DNA from: Dechloromonas sp. | GTDB lineage: Bacteria; Pseudomonadota; Gammaproteobacteria; Burkholderiales; Rhodocyclaceae | DNA length: 62,315 bases | Assembly: GCA_028687035.1 (NCBI GenBank) | Contig: JAQUAX010000018.1 | Span: 1 to 62,315 of the forward strand | Direction: 5' to 3' | Shown: positions 9,672-18,219 of the stretch, in pieces | Numbering within the stretch: position 1 is the first letter of the stretch | Layout of the letters: each line of letters begins with the position of its first letter | Notes under the pieces: generated by a model | Database searches by the model: none | Told to the model about the DNA's origin: nothing | Seen by the model: only the letters and a program-made list of their open reading frames with translations | Translations under genes and position numbers: made by a program

Positions 9672-9995
9672 ATGTCCGACGTTCAGCAACGCATCCACGA
9701 AACCGTGACCAAGAACCCGGTCGTCCTGTACATGAAGGGCGACGCCCGCTTCCCGCAATGCGGCTTCTCGGCGACCGCCGTGCAGATCCTGAAGGTCTGC
9801 GGCGTGTCCGACTTCGTCACGGTCAACGTGCTGGCCGACGAGGAAATCCGCAACGGCGTCAAGGAATACGCCAACTGGCCGACCATTCCGCAGCTCTACA
9901 TCAAGGGCGAGTTCGTCGGCGGCTGCGACATCATGCGCGAGATGTACCAGACCGGCGAATTGCAGAAGCTGCTCGAGGATATCGTCGCTGCCTGA
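9672..9995 (+). CDS. grxD: Monothiol glutaredoxin (Grx4 type)
   Basis: This 107-residue monothiol glutaredoxin carries the CGFS active site with Cys30. It also has the glutathione-binding TIPQLY segment ([18 protein letters not shown]). Grx4 proteins bind a glutathione-ligated [2Fe-2S] cluster and help deliver or sense iron-sulfur clusters. A GGAGAAAGC ribosome site precedes the ATG. It sits 12 bases after prmC, so it may be the last gene of the hemA transcript, and is followed by a strong terminator. Confidence 0.95.
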   Translation: MSDVQQRIHETVTKNPVVLYMKGDARFPQCGFSATAVQILKVCGVSDFVTVNVLADEEIRNGVKEYANWPTIPQLYIKGEFVGGCDIMREMYQTGELQKLLEDIVAA

Positions 9996-10011
9996 TCCCG
10001 GTCGCCGACGC

Positions 10012-10039
10012 AAAAAAGCCGCCCGCGGGCGGCTTTTTT
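10012..10039 (+). terminator. Bidirectional terminator after grxD
   Basis: A 13-bp perfect stem (10012-10024 with 10027-10039) has six A's on one side and six T's on the other. It can end both the grxD transcript and the minus-strand regulator that stops at 10061. Confidence 0.9.
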
Positions 10040-10060
10040 CATTCCGGGGAAGCGCTGCCC

Positions 10061-10663
10061 TCAGGCCGGGCGCAGGGGATTGCGCCGGCCCAGGTTGTAG
10101 GCCTTGATCAGGCGCAGCATTTCGTCGGCGTTGCCGCCCGGGGGCAGCAGCGAGAAATTGGCCGGCAGCTTGCGGCGGACGGTGTCGGGCACCTGGCCTT
10201 CGTCGCCGAACACGATGACCAGCATGTTGCGCAGCCGCGGGCGGCGGTCGACCGCATCGATGATCCGGAAATCGTCCTCGCCGAGCAGGCGGATGTCGGC
10301 AATCAGGATGTGCGGCGTCTGTTCGCCGATTTTCAGCAGACCGTCGAAGGCGTTCGCCGACAGGCTGAGCGAGCAGTTCGGGAAATGCTCCTGCAGCCGG
10401 AGCTGCAGCGCATCGCGCCGCTCGGGCCGGGCGTCGAGCACGTGGATGCTCAGCTCCATGCTGCCCTGGCGGGCCGTCAGCTGCTGCTGCTCGAACAGGT
10501 GGTCGACCGAGGTGCGCAGTATCCTGCGATGCCCGCCCGGAGTCTTCCATGCCTGCAGCCGGCCCTCTTCGACCCAGAGTTGCGCGGTCCGCACGCTGAT
10601 GCCGAGCACTTCGGCGGCTTCGCGGGTCGAGCAGGTCGGTGGAGGAGTGATGTCGAATTTCAT
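10061..10663 (-). CDS. Excisionase/MerR-type HTH regulator with pseudo-receiver
   Basis: This 200-residue protein combines two parts. Residues 11-60 form an excisionase/MerR-type helix-turn-helix (STREAAEVLGISVRTAQLW, then a wing with KTPGGHRRI). Residues 72-195 resemble a response-regulator receiver: IHVLDARPERR, then IADIRLLGEDD with Asp123 at the phosphoacceptor position. The acidic pair is reduced to one Asp (Asp77), and the conserved Lys is replaced in FSLLPPGG, so phosphorylation is doubtful. I chose the ATG at 10663 because GGAAGG precedes it; an upstream in-frame start is less convincing. There is no kinase next door, and the target is unknown. Confidence 0.75.
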   Translation of the reverse strand: MKFDITPPPTCSTREAAEVLGISVRTAQLWVEEGRLQAWKTPGGHRRILRTSVDHLFEQQQLTARQGSMELSIHVLDARPERRDALQLRLQEHFPNCSLSLSANAFDGLLKIGEQTPHILIADIRLLGEDDFRIIDAVDRRPRLRNMLVIVFGDEGQVPDTVRRKLPANFSLLPPGGNADEMLRLIKAYNLGRRNPLRPA

Positions 10664-10764
10664 ATTAATCCTTCCATGTTTGCTGAGTATAGCAAATATA
10701 CGAAAAGGATTAAATACGAATCTTGTATGCAGAACCGCGATGCCCTGACGTCGCGCCAAAACAA

Positions 10765-10786
10765 AAAGGCGCCCGCAGGCGCCTTT
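10765..10786 (-). terminator. Terminator of the AhpD-like gene
   Basis: A 9-bp stem (10765-10773 with 10778-10786) with a four-base loop. On the minus strand it is followed by TTTTTGTTTT, so it ends the AhpD-like gene that stops at 10808. Confidence 0.8.
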
Positions 10787-10807
10787 CGATGCGTGACCGA
10801 ACCGCTG

Positions 10808-11164
10808 TCAGCCGGCCTTCGCGGCGGTGAATTCCTCGTAGGCGCGGACGGCTTCGGCGGCGTACATCAGCGTCGGCCCGCCGCCCATGTAGACACAGAC
10901 GGCCAGCGTTTCCATCAATTGTTCGCGGGTCACGCCCAGGCGGATCAGGGCCTTCACGTGGAAGCCGATGCAGCCGTCGCAGCGGCTGGAGACGCCGATC
11001 GCCAGCGCGAGCAGTTCCTTGTCCAGTTCGCTGAGCACGCCGGCCTTCATCGCGCCGTTGTGCAGCGCCGAGAAGCCCTGCATGGTGTCCGGAATTTCCT
11101 TGCGCAGGACGCCGAGCGCCTTGGACAGGTCGCCGGTGATGGTGCCGAAGGATTTGCTGCTCAT
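10808..11164 (-). CDS. AhpD-like carboxymuconolactone decarboxylase family protein
   Basis: The 118-residue helical protein has the CMD/AhpD core with the redox motif CDGCIGFH (Cys62, Cys65, His69). Proteins of this group act as peroxidase-linked thiol reductases or have unknown redox roles. I chose the ATG at 11164 because GGAG lies six bases upstream; a start four codons earlier is also possible. It is monocistronic: a terminator follows, and argH starts its own unit upstream. No ahpC is adjacent, so the partner is unknown. Confidence 0.85.
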   Translation of the reverse strand: MSSKSFGTITGDLSKALGVLRKEIPDTMQGFSALHNGAMKAGVLSELDKELLALAIGVSSRCDGCIGFHVKALIRLGVTREQLMETLAVCVYMGGGPTLMYAAEAVRAYEEFTAAKAG

Positions 11165-11211
11165 GCCGTTCTCCATTTGAATATAATTAAACGCTTATTC
11201 TATGGGCGAAG

Positions 11212-11247
11212 AAAAAGCCTGGCAAGCCGCAACGGGCCGGCCAGGCT
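11212..11247 (-). terminator. argH terminator
   Basis: An 8-bp stem (11216-11223 with 11240-11247) and a 16-base loop are followed on the minus strand by a run of five T's. It lies just beyond the argH stop codon. Confidence 0.75.
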
Positions 11248-11256
11248 GTCTTTGCC

Positions 11257-12642
11257 TTACAGGCGGCTGCGGGCGCGGGCGATCGCGGCGCGGACCTGTT
11301 CCGGCGCGGTGCCGCCGATGTGGTTGCGCGAGGCCAGCGAGCCTTCGACGGTCAACACCGCGAAAACGTCGGATTCCACCTGTGGGCAGAAGGCCTTCAG
11401 TTCGTCCAGCGTCAGCTGCGGCAGGTCGACGCCCTTGGCTTCGGCGGCCTTGACTGCGTGGCCGACGGCTTCGTGCGCGTCGCGGAAGGGCAGGCCCTTC
11501 TTGACCAGGTAGTCGGCGAGGTCGGTCGCCGTCGCGAAGCCCTGGGTCAGCGCGGCCTTCATGTGGTCGGCGCGGACCGTGATGCCGCCGGCCATGTCGG
11601 CGAAGATGCGCAGCGTGTCGGTGACGGTGTCGACGGCGTCGAACAGCGGTTCCTTGTCTTCCTGGTTGTCCTTGTTGTACGCCAGCGGCTGCGACTTCAT
11701 CAGCGTCAGCAGGCTGATCAGCTGGCCGTAGACGCGGCCGGTCTTGCCGCGGGCGAGCTCGGGGACGTCCGGGTTCTTCTTCTGCGGCATGATCGACGAG
11801 CCGGTGCAGAAGCGGTCGGCGATCTGGATGAAGCCGACGCGCGGGCTCATCCACATGACCAGTTCCTCCGACAGTCGGCTGATGTGCATCATCAGCAGCG
11901 AACAGGCGGCGGTGAATTCGATCGCGAAGTCGCGGTCCGACACGGCATCCAGCGAGTTCTCGCAGACGGCCTCGAAGCCCAGCTGCTCGGCGACGTAGGC
12001 GCGGTCGATCGGGTAGGTCGTGCCGGCCAGTGCGGCGGCGCCGAGCGGCAGGCGGCTGGTGCGCTTGCGGGCATCGGCGAAGCGTTCGGCGTCGCGGCCG
12101 AACATCTCGAAATAGGCCAGCATGTGGTGGCCGAAGGTCACCGGCTGCGCGACCTGCAGGTGCGTGAAGCCGGGCATCGGCGTCGCCGCTTCCTTTTCGG
12201 CCAGATCGACCAGTGCACCGCGGAAGGCCTTGATCAGCGCCTGGATGTCGTCGATCGCGTCGCACAGGTAGAGGCGGATGTCGGTCGCGACCTGGTCGTT
12301 GCGCGAGCGGCCGGTGTGCAGCCGCTTGCCGGCGTCGCCGACCAGCGCGGTCAGGCGCTTCTCGATGTTGAGGTGCACGTCCTCGAGGTCGAGCGACCAT
12401 TCGAACTGGCCGGACTCGATTTCCTCGGTGACGATCGCCATGCCGCGTTCGATGTCGGCCAGGTCGGCGGCGCCGATGATGCCCTGCCTGGCGAGCATGC
12501 GGGCGTGCGCCAGCGAGCCGCGGATGTCCTGGCGCCACATGCGCTGGTCGAAGTCGACCGAGGCCGTGTAGCGTTTGACGAGATCGGACACCGGCTCGGA
12601 GAAGCGGCCGGCCCAGGTGTATTGGGAAGCGTTGGAAGTCAT
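11257..12642 (-). CDS. argH: Argininosuccinate lyase
   Basis: ArgH splits argininosuccinate into arginine and fumarate, the last step of arginine synthesis. It is 461 residues and homotetrameric in the fumarase/aspartase superfamily. The signature loop [11 protein letters not shown] is at 281-291 with the catalytic Ser, and His161 sits in the conserved GFTHLQ segment. [14 protein letters not shown] (109-122) is also canonical. It stands alone here, without argG, but argA, the first enzyme of the pathway, is at the far end of the window. It diverges from the sensor kinase gene downstream on the other strand. Confidence 0.97.
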   Translation of the reverse strand: MTSNASQYTWAGRFSEPVSDLVKRYTASVDFDQRMWRQDIRGSLAHARMLARQGIIGAADLADIERGMAIVTEEIESGQFEWSLDLEDVHLNIEKRLTALVGDAGKRLHTGRSRNDQVATDIRLYLCDAIDDIQALIKAFRGALVDLAEKEAATPMPGFTHLQVAQPVTFGHHMLAYFEMFGRDAERFADARKRTSRLPLGAAALAGTTYPIDRAYVAEQLGFEAVCENSLDAVSDRDFAIEFTAACSLLMMHISRLSEELVMWMSPRVGFIQIADRFCTGSSIMPQKKNPDVPELARGKTGRVYGQLISLLTLMKSQPLAYNKDNQEDKEPLFDAVDTVTDTLRIFADMAGGITVRADHMKAALTQGFATATDLADYLVKKGLPFRDAHEAVGHAVKAAEAKGVDLPQLTLDELKAFCPQVESDVFAVLTVEGSLASRNHIGGTAPEQVRAAIARARSRL

Positions 12643-12700
12643 GGCTAGGGCTTAGAATTGAACGATCAGGCGACGAATTCCGGTGAATTCGCACGAACAA

Positions 12701-13711
12701 ATGACAAGTATACGGCACTTTCCGGCTACCCATCCGCTCCCCGACTGGCGCAACTTCGGCGTCATGCTGCGCGTGCTGCTCGGCGCCAACGCGCTGGCCG
12801 CGCTGGCGGCGCTGCTGCTGGCGCCGGCGACCGCCGACTGGGCCGGGCGCTACGTCGAACTGGCCGCCTTCGTCGAGCCGCTGCTGCTGATTTCGCTGGC
12901 GCTGCTCGCCGGCCTGCGCGACCTGCTGTGGCGCCTGCCGCTGCGCCTCGGGCAGGCGCTGGCGCTGGCGCTGGTCGGCGGGCTGGCCGAACTGCTCGCG
13001 ATGCAGGGCGCCAGCCTCGGCCTGGCCGAACCGGCGGCGCCCGGGCGCGCGGCGCTGCTCGCGGTCGCCGCGGCCTGGCTGCTGCTCGGCTATTTCGAAC
13101 TGCGCGCCCGGGCCCATTCGCCGGCGCTGGCCGAAGCGCGGCTGGCGGCGCTCAACGCGCGCATCCGGCCGCATTTCCTGTTCAATTCGCTGAACGCCGT
13201 GCTGACGCTGATCCGCAGCCGGCCGCAGCAGGCCGAGGCCGGGCTGGAGGCGCTGGCCGACCTGTTCCGCGCCGCGATGCGCGACCCGGGCGAGCTGGTC
13301 AGCCTGGCCGACGAGATCGAGCTCGGCCGCCAGTACCTGGAACTCGAAGGCCTGCGCCTCGGGCCGCGCCTGACGGTCGATTGGCAGATCGGCCCGGTTG
13401 CGCGGGATCTGCCGATTCCCCCGCTGATGCTGCAGCCGCTGCTGGAAAACGCGGTGCGCCACGGCATCGAGCCGCTGCCCGAGGGCGGCACGGTGCGCAT
13501 CGCGATCGACCGGCGCGGCGACGAGCTGTCGATCGCGATCGCCAACCCGACCGGCGGCGGCGCCGACGGCGGCGAAGGCCACCACATCGCGCTCGACAAC
13601 ATCCGCGAACGCCTGGCGCTGTATTACGATCTCGAGGCCCGGCTGACCATAGAAGCCGGCCCCGACAGTTACGAGGTCCGCATCATCCTGCCATGCCGAA
13701 CGCCCCGCTGA
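12701..13711 (+). CDS. LytS/AlgZ-type sensor histidine kinase
   Basis: This protein of about 336 residues has several hydrophobic helices in the first 140 residues. A His-kinase segment of the LytS/YehU/AlgZ kind follows, with the phosphoacceptor in IRPHFLFNSLNAVL near residue 152. The ATPase N-box LQPLLENAVRHGIEP is near 245-259. These kinases pair with LytTR-type regulators, and the next gene, overlapping by 19 bases, is one. A GTG at 12683 is an alternative start. AlgZ/FimS and AlgR control alginate and type IV pili in Pseudomonas; the role here is not shown by the sequence. Confidence 0.88.
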   Translation: MTSIRHFPATHPLPDWRNFGVMLRVLLGANALAALAALLLAPATADWAGRYVELAAFVEPLLLISLALLAGLRDLLWRLPLRLGQALALALVGGLAELLAMQGASLGLAEPAAPGRAALLAVAAAWLLLGYFELRARAHSPALAEARLAALNARIRPHFLFNSLNAVLTLIRSRPQQAEAGLEALADLFRAAMRDPGELVSLADEIELGRQYLELEGLRLGPRLTVDWQIGPVARDLPIPPLMLQPLLENAVRHGIEPLPEGGTVRIAIDRRGDELSIAIANPTGGGADGGEGHHIALDNIRERLALYYDLEARLTIEAGPDSYEVRIILPCRTPR

Positions 13712-14463
13712 GAATCCTGATCGTCGATGACGAGCCGCTGGCCCGCGAGCGCCTGCGCACGCTGCTCGCCGACCTCGCGCCGCAACTGCCGAACGAGGTC
13801 GTCGGCGAGGCCGGCAACGGCCTGCAGGCGCTCGACTGCCTGCGCGAGCGGACGGCCGACGTCGTGCTGGCCGACATCCGGATGCCCGGCATGGACGGCA
13901 TCGAGCTGGCCAGCCACCTCGGGCGTCTGGTCCAGCCGCCGGCGCTGATCTTCACGACGGCCTACGACAATTACGCGGTGCAGGCCTTCGACCTCGACGC
14001 CATCGACTACCTGCTGAAGCCGGTCCGCGCCCAGCGCCTGCTCGCCGCGCTGAACAAGCTGCCGGCGCGCCGGCCGGAGGCTGCGCTGCTCGACGGCCTC
14101 GGCCGGCAGCTGCGCGGCGGCGGCCGCCGCCACCTGTCCTGCCACGAGCGCGGCCGGCTGCTGCTGGTGCCGGTCGACGAAATCCTGTATTTCCGCGCCG
14201 AGCTCAAATATGTGACCGCGCGCACCGTCGACCGCGAATACCTGCTCGACGAATCGCTGACCCGGCTCGAGAGCGAATTCGCCGAGCGCTTCGTCCGTCT
14301 GCACCGCGCGGTGCTGGTCGCCCGCGCGGCGCTGGCCGGTTTCGAGAAGGCGGCCGGCGACGACGCCGAGGCCTACGGCTGGGCGCTGCTGCGCGGCGTG
14401 CCCGAGAAGCTGCCGGTCAGCCGCCGGCAATGGGCGCTGGCCCGCGCGGCGGCCGGCGAATGA
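13693..14463 (+). CDS. LytTR response regulator (AlgR-like)
   Basis: This 256-residue response regulator has a receiver domain (residues 5-125: acidic VDDEP, phosphoacceptor Asp61 in ADIRMPGMDG, Lys in YLLKPV). A LytTR DNA-binding domain occupies about 150-250 (DEILYFRAELKYVTAR, then ERFVRLHRAVLVAR). The ATG lies inside the end of the kinase gene, which couples their translation. The last 33 coding bases and the stop are duplicated 71 bases downstream (see the repeat entry). AlgR family members bind direct repeats upstream of their targets; no such target is apparent in this window. Confidence 0.9.
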   Translation: MPNAPLRILIVDDEPLARERLRTLLADLAPQLPNEVVGEAGNGLQALDCLRERTADVVLADIRMPGMDGIELASHLGRLVQPPALIFTTAYDNYAVQAFDLDAIDYLLKPVRAQRLLAALNKLPARRPEAALLDGLGRQLRGGGRRHLSCHERGRLLLVPVDEILYFRAELKYVTARTVDREYLLDESLTRLESEFAERFVRLHRAVLVARAALAGFEKAAGDDAEAYGWALLRGVPEKLPVSRRQWALARAAAGE

Positions 14464-14537
14464 GGCCTGCGATGGCGCCAGGTGTCGGCGTAGTCTCGGC
14501 ATGGGCGCTGGCCCGTGCGGCGGCCGGCGAATGAGGC
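14430..14537 (+). repeat. Direct repeat of the algR-like 3' end
   Basis: A 37-base segment covering the end and stop codon of the response regulator gene (14430-14466) recurs at 14501-14537 with one mismatch (c to t). The centres are 71 bases apart. It looks like a small tandem duplication that left a second copy of the gene's tail in the gap before pepN. Confidence 0.85.
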
Positions 14538-14641
14538 GCTTGGCCATCGCGCCGGGCGGCCTGCATGTCGGCATCGGCCGCGGCTTCCCGCAGACGCCGG
14601 AGCGCCTGCTGGTCAAGGCGGTGTGGTCGACCGCCTTCTGA
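14501..14641 (+). other. Short open frame/remnant after the duplicated tail
   Basis: From the ATG in the second repeat copy, a frame of 46 codons runs to a TGA at 14639-14641. Its second half includes GLHVGIGRGFPQTPERLL. No Shine-Dalgarno sequence is seen and I do not recognise the product. Its last codons overlap an 8-bp hairpin (14615-14622 with 14630-14637) that may help end pepN transcription. A decayed gene end is as likely as a real peptide. Confidence 0.25.
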
Positions 14642-14645
14642 GGCC

Positions 14646-17237
14646 TCAGCCGAGGGAGCGGCCGACGATTTCGCGCACGTCGCGCGACAGGCCGGCGTGG
14701 TCGCGGATGCGTTCCAGCGCGGCGCGGGCGTGCGCCTGGCGGCCGGCGTCGAACTTCTTCCAGCGGTCGAAGCAGCGGGCCAGCCGGGATGCGACCTGCG
14801 GGTTACGCGCGTCGAGCTCGATGATGCGTTCGGCCAGGAAGGCGTAGCCGGCGCCGTCGGCGGCGTTGAAACGGGCGAGGTTGGCGCCGAAGGTGCGCAG
14901 CAGCGAGTAGACCTTGTTCGGGTTGCCGAGGTCGAAGGCCGGGTGCGTCGTCAGGCGGCGCACTTCGTCCAGCGTGCCGGGCAGCCGGCTGGCCGCCTGC
15001 ACCGCCAGCCACTTGTCGACGACCAGCGCCTCGTGCTGCCAGCGCTGGTGGAATTCGGCGAGCGCGGTTTCCCGCTCGGCGCAGTCGCTCTGTGCCAGCG
15101 ACGCGAGCGCCGCGAACTGGTCGGTCATGTTGTCGGCGGTACGGAACTGCGCGAGTGCCTGGGCACGGACCTCCGGCGTTTCCAGCTCGAGCAGGTAGGC
15201 GAGGCAGGCGTTCTTCAGCGCGCGGCGGCCGGCGTCGGCAGCGTCGGGGCGGTAGGGCGCCGGCACGGACAGTTCGGCATGGACGGCCGCGAAGTCGTCG
15301 GCCAGCTGCTGCGCCAGGTGGCGGCGCAGGCCGTGGCGGGCGGCATGCAGCGCGTCCGGATCGACGACGGCCAGCGCTTCGGCCAGCGTGCCTTCGCCGG
15401 GCAGCGTCAGCGCTTCGGCGACGAAGGCGGCGCCGCGTCCGGCATGGTTTTGCAGCAGGCGGCGGGCGGCGGCGACGAAACTGTCGGGCCACTGCGGCGC
15501 ACGACCGGCGCCGATCTCGGCGGCGGCGTCGAGGATCAGCTGCGCCGCCAGGCGCTGGCCGGCGTCCCAGGCGTTGAACGGGTCGGTCTCGTGGGCCAGC
15601 AGCAGCGTCAGCTGTTCCGGCGTGTAGTCGAAGTCCAGGTTCACCGGCGCCGAGAAATCGCGCAGCAGCGACGGCACCGGTTCGGCCTCGACGTCGGCGA
15701 AGACGAAGGACTGCGTCGTCGCGCTCAGCTGCAAGGTGCGCTCGCTGCCCGGCAGCAGGCGGCCGTCGGCGGCGAACAGCGCGACGCGGATCGGGATCAG
15801 GTAGGGGGCGTCGTCCGATGCGCGCGGATTGGATTGCGTGCAGGTCAGCGTGTAGGTCCGCGATTCGGCGTCGAAATAGCCGTCGACCGCGACCCGCGGC
15901 GTGCCCGGCTGCGCGTACCAGCGCATGAACTGCGCGAAGTCGAAGCCGCTGGCGGCGGCCATCGCCGCGACGAAGTCGTCGCAGGTCACCGCCTGGCCGT
16001 CGTGGCGGCGGAAGTATTCGTCCATGCCGGCGCGGAAGGCGTCGCGGCCGATCAGCGTCTGGATCATGCGCACCACCTCGGCGCCCTTTTCATAGACGGT
16101 GGCGGTGTAGAAGTTGTTGATTTCGATGTACGACGCCGGCCGCACCGGGTGCGCCATCGGGCCGGCGTCCTCCGGGAACTGCGCGGCGCGCAGGCCGCGC
16201 ACCTCGCGGATGCGGGCGGTCTGCCGGTTGTGCAGGTCGGCGCCGAATTCCTGGTCGCGGAAAACGGTCAGGCCTTCCTTCAGCGACAGCTGGAACCAGT
16301 CGCGGCAGGTCACGCGGTTGCCGGTCCAGTTGTGGAAATATTCGTGCGCGACGACGCGGTCGATGTTCTCGAAATCGACGTCGGTGGCGACGTCGGCGCG
16401 AGCGAGCACGTACTTCGTGTTGAAGATGTTGAGGCCCTTGTTCTCCATCGCGCCCATGTTGAAGTCGCCGACGGCGACGATCATGTAGTGGTCGAGGTCG
16501 CATTCGAGGCCGAAGCGTTCTTCGTCCCAGCGCATCGACTTCTTCAGCGCGTCCATCGCGTGCGGGCACTGGTCGAGCTTGCCCGGCTCGACGTAGATGG
16601 CGAGCTGGACGTCGCGGCCGGACGCGGTGCGGAAGCTGTCCTGCAGCACGTCGAGCTTGCCGGCGACGACGGCGAACAGGTAGGCCGGCTTGCGGAACGG
16701 GTCGGCCCACTTCGCCCAGTGGCGGCCGTCCGGTTCGTCGCCGCGGGCGACCGGGTTGCCGTTGGCGAGCAGCACCGGGAATTTTTCGCGGTCGGCGTGC
16801 AGCGTCACCGTGTAGGTCGACATCACGTCCGGGCGGTCGAGGAACCAGGTGATGCGGCGGAAGCCCTGCGCCTCGCACTGCGTGAAATAGCCGTCCTTCG
16901 AACGGTAGAGGCCGGACAGCCGGGTGTTCCTGTCGGGATTGATGCGTACCGTCGTGTTCAGCGTGAAGGCGTCGGGCAGGTCGGCGAGGGTCAGGCGCTC
17001 GGCGTCGACGGAAAACGGCACGTCGCGGCCGTCCACCGCGACCGCCAGGGTTTCCAGCTCCTCGCCGTCGAGCACCAGCGGCCGGGCCGCCAGCGCCGGG
17101 TTGCGGCGCATCGCCAGCGTCGAGCGGACGACGGCGCCGCCGGTTTCGATCGAAATGTCGAGGTCGACCGTGTCGATGAAATAGGCGGGCGGCGTGTAAT
17201 CCTTCAGGTGGATGGCTTGCGGGGTATCGGTCTTCAT
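14646..17237 (-). CDS. pepN: Aminopeptidase N (M1 family)
   Basis: This 863-residue zinc aminopeptidase removes N-terminal residues from peptides in the cytoplasm. The zinc motif HEYFHN starts at His298, so HExxH covers 298-302. The exopeptidase motif GAMEN lies about 35 residues earlier, and the second zinc Glu is in the KEGLTVFRD segment. Length and motif positions match E. coli PepN closely. I chose the ATG at 17237 (MKTDTPQAIHLKDYTPP); the open frame continues 64 codons upstream, but that part has no family resemblance. The gene stands alone, convergent with the two-component genes. Confidence 0.96.
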   Translation of the reverse strand: MKTDTPQAIHLKDYTPPAYFIDTVDLDISIETGGAVVRSTLAMRRNPALAARPLVLDGEELETLAVAVDGRDVPFSVDAERLTLADLPDAFTLNTTVRINPDRNTRLSGLYRSKDGYFTQCEAQGFRRITWFLDRPDVMSTYTVTLHADREKFPVLLANGNPVARGDEPDGRHWAKWADPFRKPAYLFAVVAGKLDVLQDSFRTASGRDVQLAIYVEPGKLDQCPHAMDALKKSMRWDEERFGLECDLDHYMIVAVGDFNMGAMENKGLNIFNTKYVLARADVATDVDFENIDRVVAHEYFHNWTGNRVTCRDWFQLSLKEGLTVFRDQEFGADLHNRQTARIREVRGLRAAQFPEDAGPMAHPVRPASYIEINNFYTATVYEKGAEVVRMIQTLIGRDAFRAGMDEYFRRHDGQAVTCDDFVAAMAAASGFDFAQFMRWYAQPGTPRVAVDGYFDAESRTYTLTCTQSNPRASDDAPYLIPIRVALFAADGRLLPGSERTLQLSATTQSFVFADVEAEPVPSLLRDFSAPVNLDFDYTPEQLTLLLAHETDPFNAWDAGQRLAAQLILDAAAEIGAGRAPQWPDSFVAAARRLLQNHAGRGAAFVAEALTLPGEGTLAEALAVVDPDALHAARHGLRRHLAQQLADDFAAVHAELSVPAPYRPDAADAGRRALKNACLAYLLELETPEVRAQALAQFRTADNMTDQFAALASLAQSDCAERETALAEFHQRWQHEALVVDKWLAVQAASRLPGTLDEVRRLTTHPAFDLGNPNKVYSLLRTFGANLARFNAADGAGYAFLAERIIELDARNPQVASRLARCFDRWKKFDAGRQAHARAALERIRDHAGLSRDVREIVGRSLG

Positions 17238-17354
17238 GGTCGGCTGCGGCGAACGGGGAAGCGCGGGATGATACGCCAAAGCCGCCCGGCGGCGGCTTGC
17301 AGTCGCGCCCGTTAAGGGCGAGGATGGCGGCAGGACAAGCCGAAGAGCCGAACC

Positions 17355-17609
17355 ATGAGCGTCACCCTGCAAATCAAGATCAGCCAGCCGCTGTACGAGC
17401 ACGCGCAGCGCGTCGCGGCGGAAGAGCATCTGCCGGTCGAGGAGGTCGTCGCCTACTGGGCGCAGATCGGCAAGGAAGCCCTGGCCCGGCCCGCGGCGGT
17501 GATGCCGCTGCTCGAGGCCGAGCTGGCCGCGGGCACGTCACTCGACGAGGACAGCCCGGACAGCGAGCGCCTGAGCCGCCTGTGGGCCGCGCTGGCGGCC
17601 CGGCGCTGA
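17355..17609 (+). CDS. ParD-like antitoxin family protein (orphan)
   Basis: This 84-residue protein resembles the ParD-like antitoxin family. A short N-terminal strand with alternating residues (VTLQIKISQPLYEHA) and a helix (EEVVAYWAQIGKEAL) are followed by an acidic tail, a plan suggesting a ribbon-helix-helix-like fold. Such proteins usually repress their own operon and neutralise a toxin of the RelE/ParE type. No toxin gene is adjacent: four bases later a methyltransferase gene ends on the other strand, and pepN starts divergently upstream. It may be a solitary regulator. Confidence 0.6.
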   Translation: MSVTLQIKISQPLYEHAQRVAAEEHLPVEEVVAYWAQIGKEALARPAAVMPLLEAELAAGTSLDEDSPDSERLSRLWAALAARR

Positions 17610-17613
17610 CGCC

Positions 17614-18219
17614 TCAGCGGCGCCGCCAGACCTGCCAGCGCTCGCGGCCGGAAAAGACCGGGATCGAGTCGTCGACCGCGACGTCCTCAATGCGCTCGAA
17701 AGCCGGGCCGAGCAGCGCGTCGAGCTGTTCCGGCAGGATGCCGAAGGGCGGCCCCTTCGGCTGGTCGCAGACGAAGAAGTAGCCGGCGAGCAGCCCGCCC
17801 GGCGGCAGCAGTTCGGCGACCCGGCGGCCCCAGTCGTCCCACAGCTTGCGCGGCAGCGCGCACAGGAAGGCGCGCTCGTAGATCAGCGCCGGTGGCTGTG
17901 CCGGCTGCCAGTTGAAAAAGTCGGCGCAGACGAGGTCCACCGCGGCGTCGCCGAGCACTGCGCGGGCCCGGTCGACGGCTTTCGGCGAGAAATCGAGCGC
18001 GCTGACCGGCCAGCCGCGCCCGGCCAGGAAGGCGGCTTCCCACGCGCTGCCGCAGCCCGGGATCAGCGTGGCCAGCGGCGCCGGCTGGCGGCTGACGAAA
18101 GCGGCGAAGTCCGCCGGCACGCGGCCGGCGTCCCAGGGCGTCGCGCCCTCGTCGAAGCGCTTGCACCAGAAGTCCGGGTGCTCGGGGCGTTGCGAGGGCG
18201 GTTTGATCGTGTCGTTCAT
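17614..18219 (-). CDS. Thiopurine methyltransferase-family SAM methyltransferase
   Basis: This 201-residue class I methyltransferase begins with PDFWCKRFDEGATPWD, typical of the TPMT-like branch. The SAM-binding motif ATLIPGCGSAWEAAFLAGRGW follows (about 50-70), then SALDFSPKAVDRA for the ribose-binding acid. TPMT-like bacterial proteins methylate sulfur, selenium or tellurium compounds, or small metabolites. The true substrate cannot be read. The ATG at 18219 overlaps the stop of the thioredoxin-like gene upstream (ATGA), so both are one operon. Confidence 0.8.
   Translation of the reverse strand: MNDTIKPPSQRPEHPDFWCKRFDEGATPWDAGRVPADFAAFVSRQPAPLATLIPGCGSAWEAAFLAGRGWPVSALDFSPKAVDRARAVLGDAAVDLVCADFFNWQPAQPPALIYERAFLCALPRKLWDDWGRRVAELLPPGGLLAGYFFVCDQPKGPPFGILPEQLDALLGPAFERIEDVAVDDSIPVFSGRERWQVWRRR

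Noticed and set aside
14501..14641. The 46-codon frame after algR as a toxin or signalling peptide
   Set aside because: It has no ribosome site, no signal or membrane segment and starts inside a duplicated gene tail. I kept it only as a possible remnant.
14565..17315. A 916-codon plus-strand frame opposite pepN
   Set aside because: It is the antisense shadow of pepN, with an Ala/Arg/Val/Gly/Gln-rich composition and no recognisable domain.
17355..17609. A complete toxin-antitoxin module
   Set aside because: Only the antitoxin-like protein is present. The neighbours are pepN and a methyltransferase, and no toxin-sized frame with a RelE/ParE signature lies nearby.
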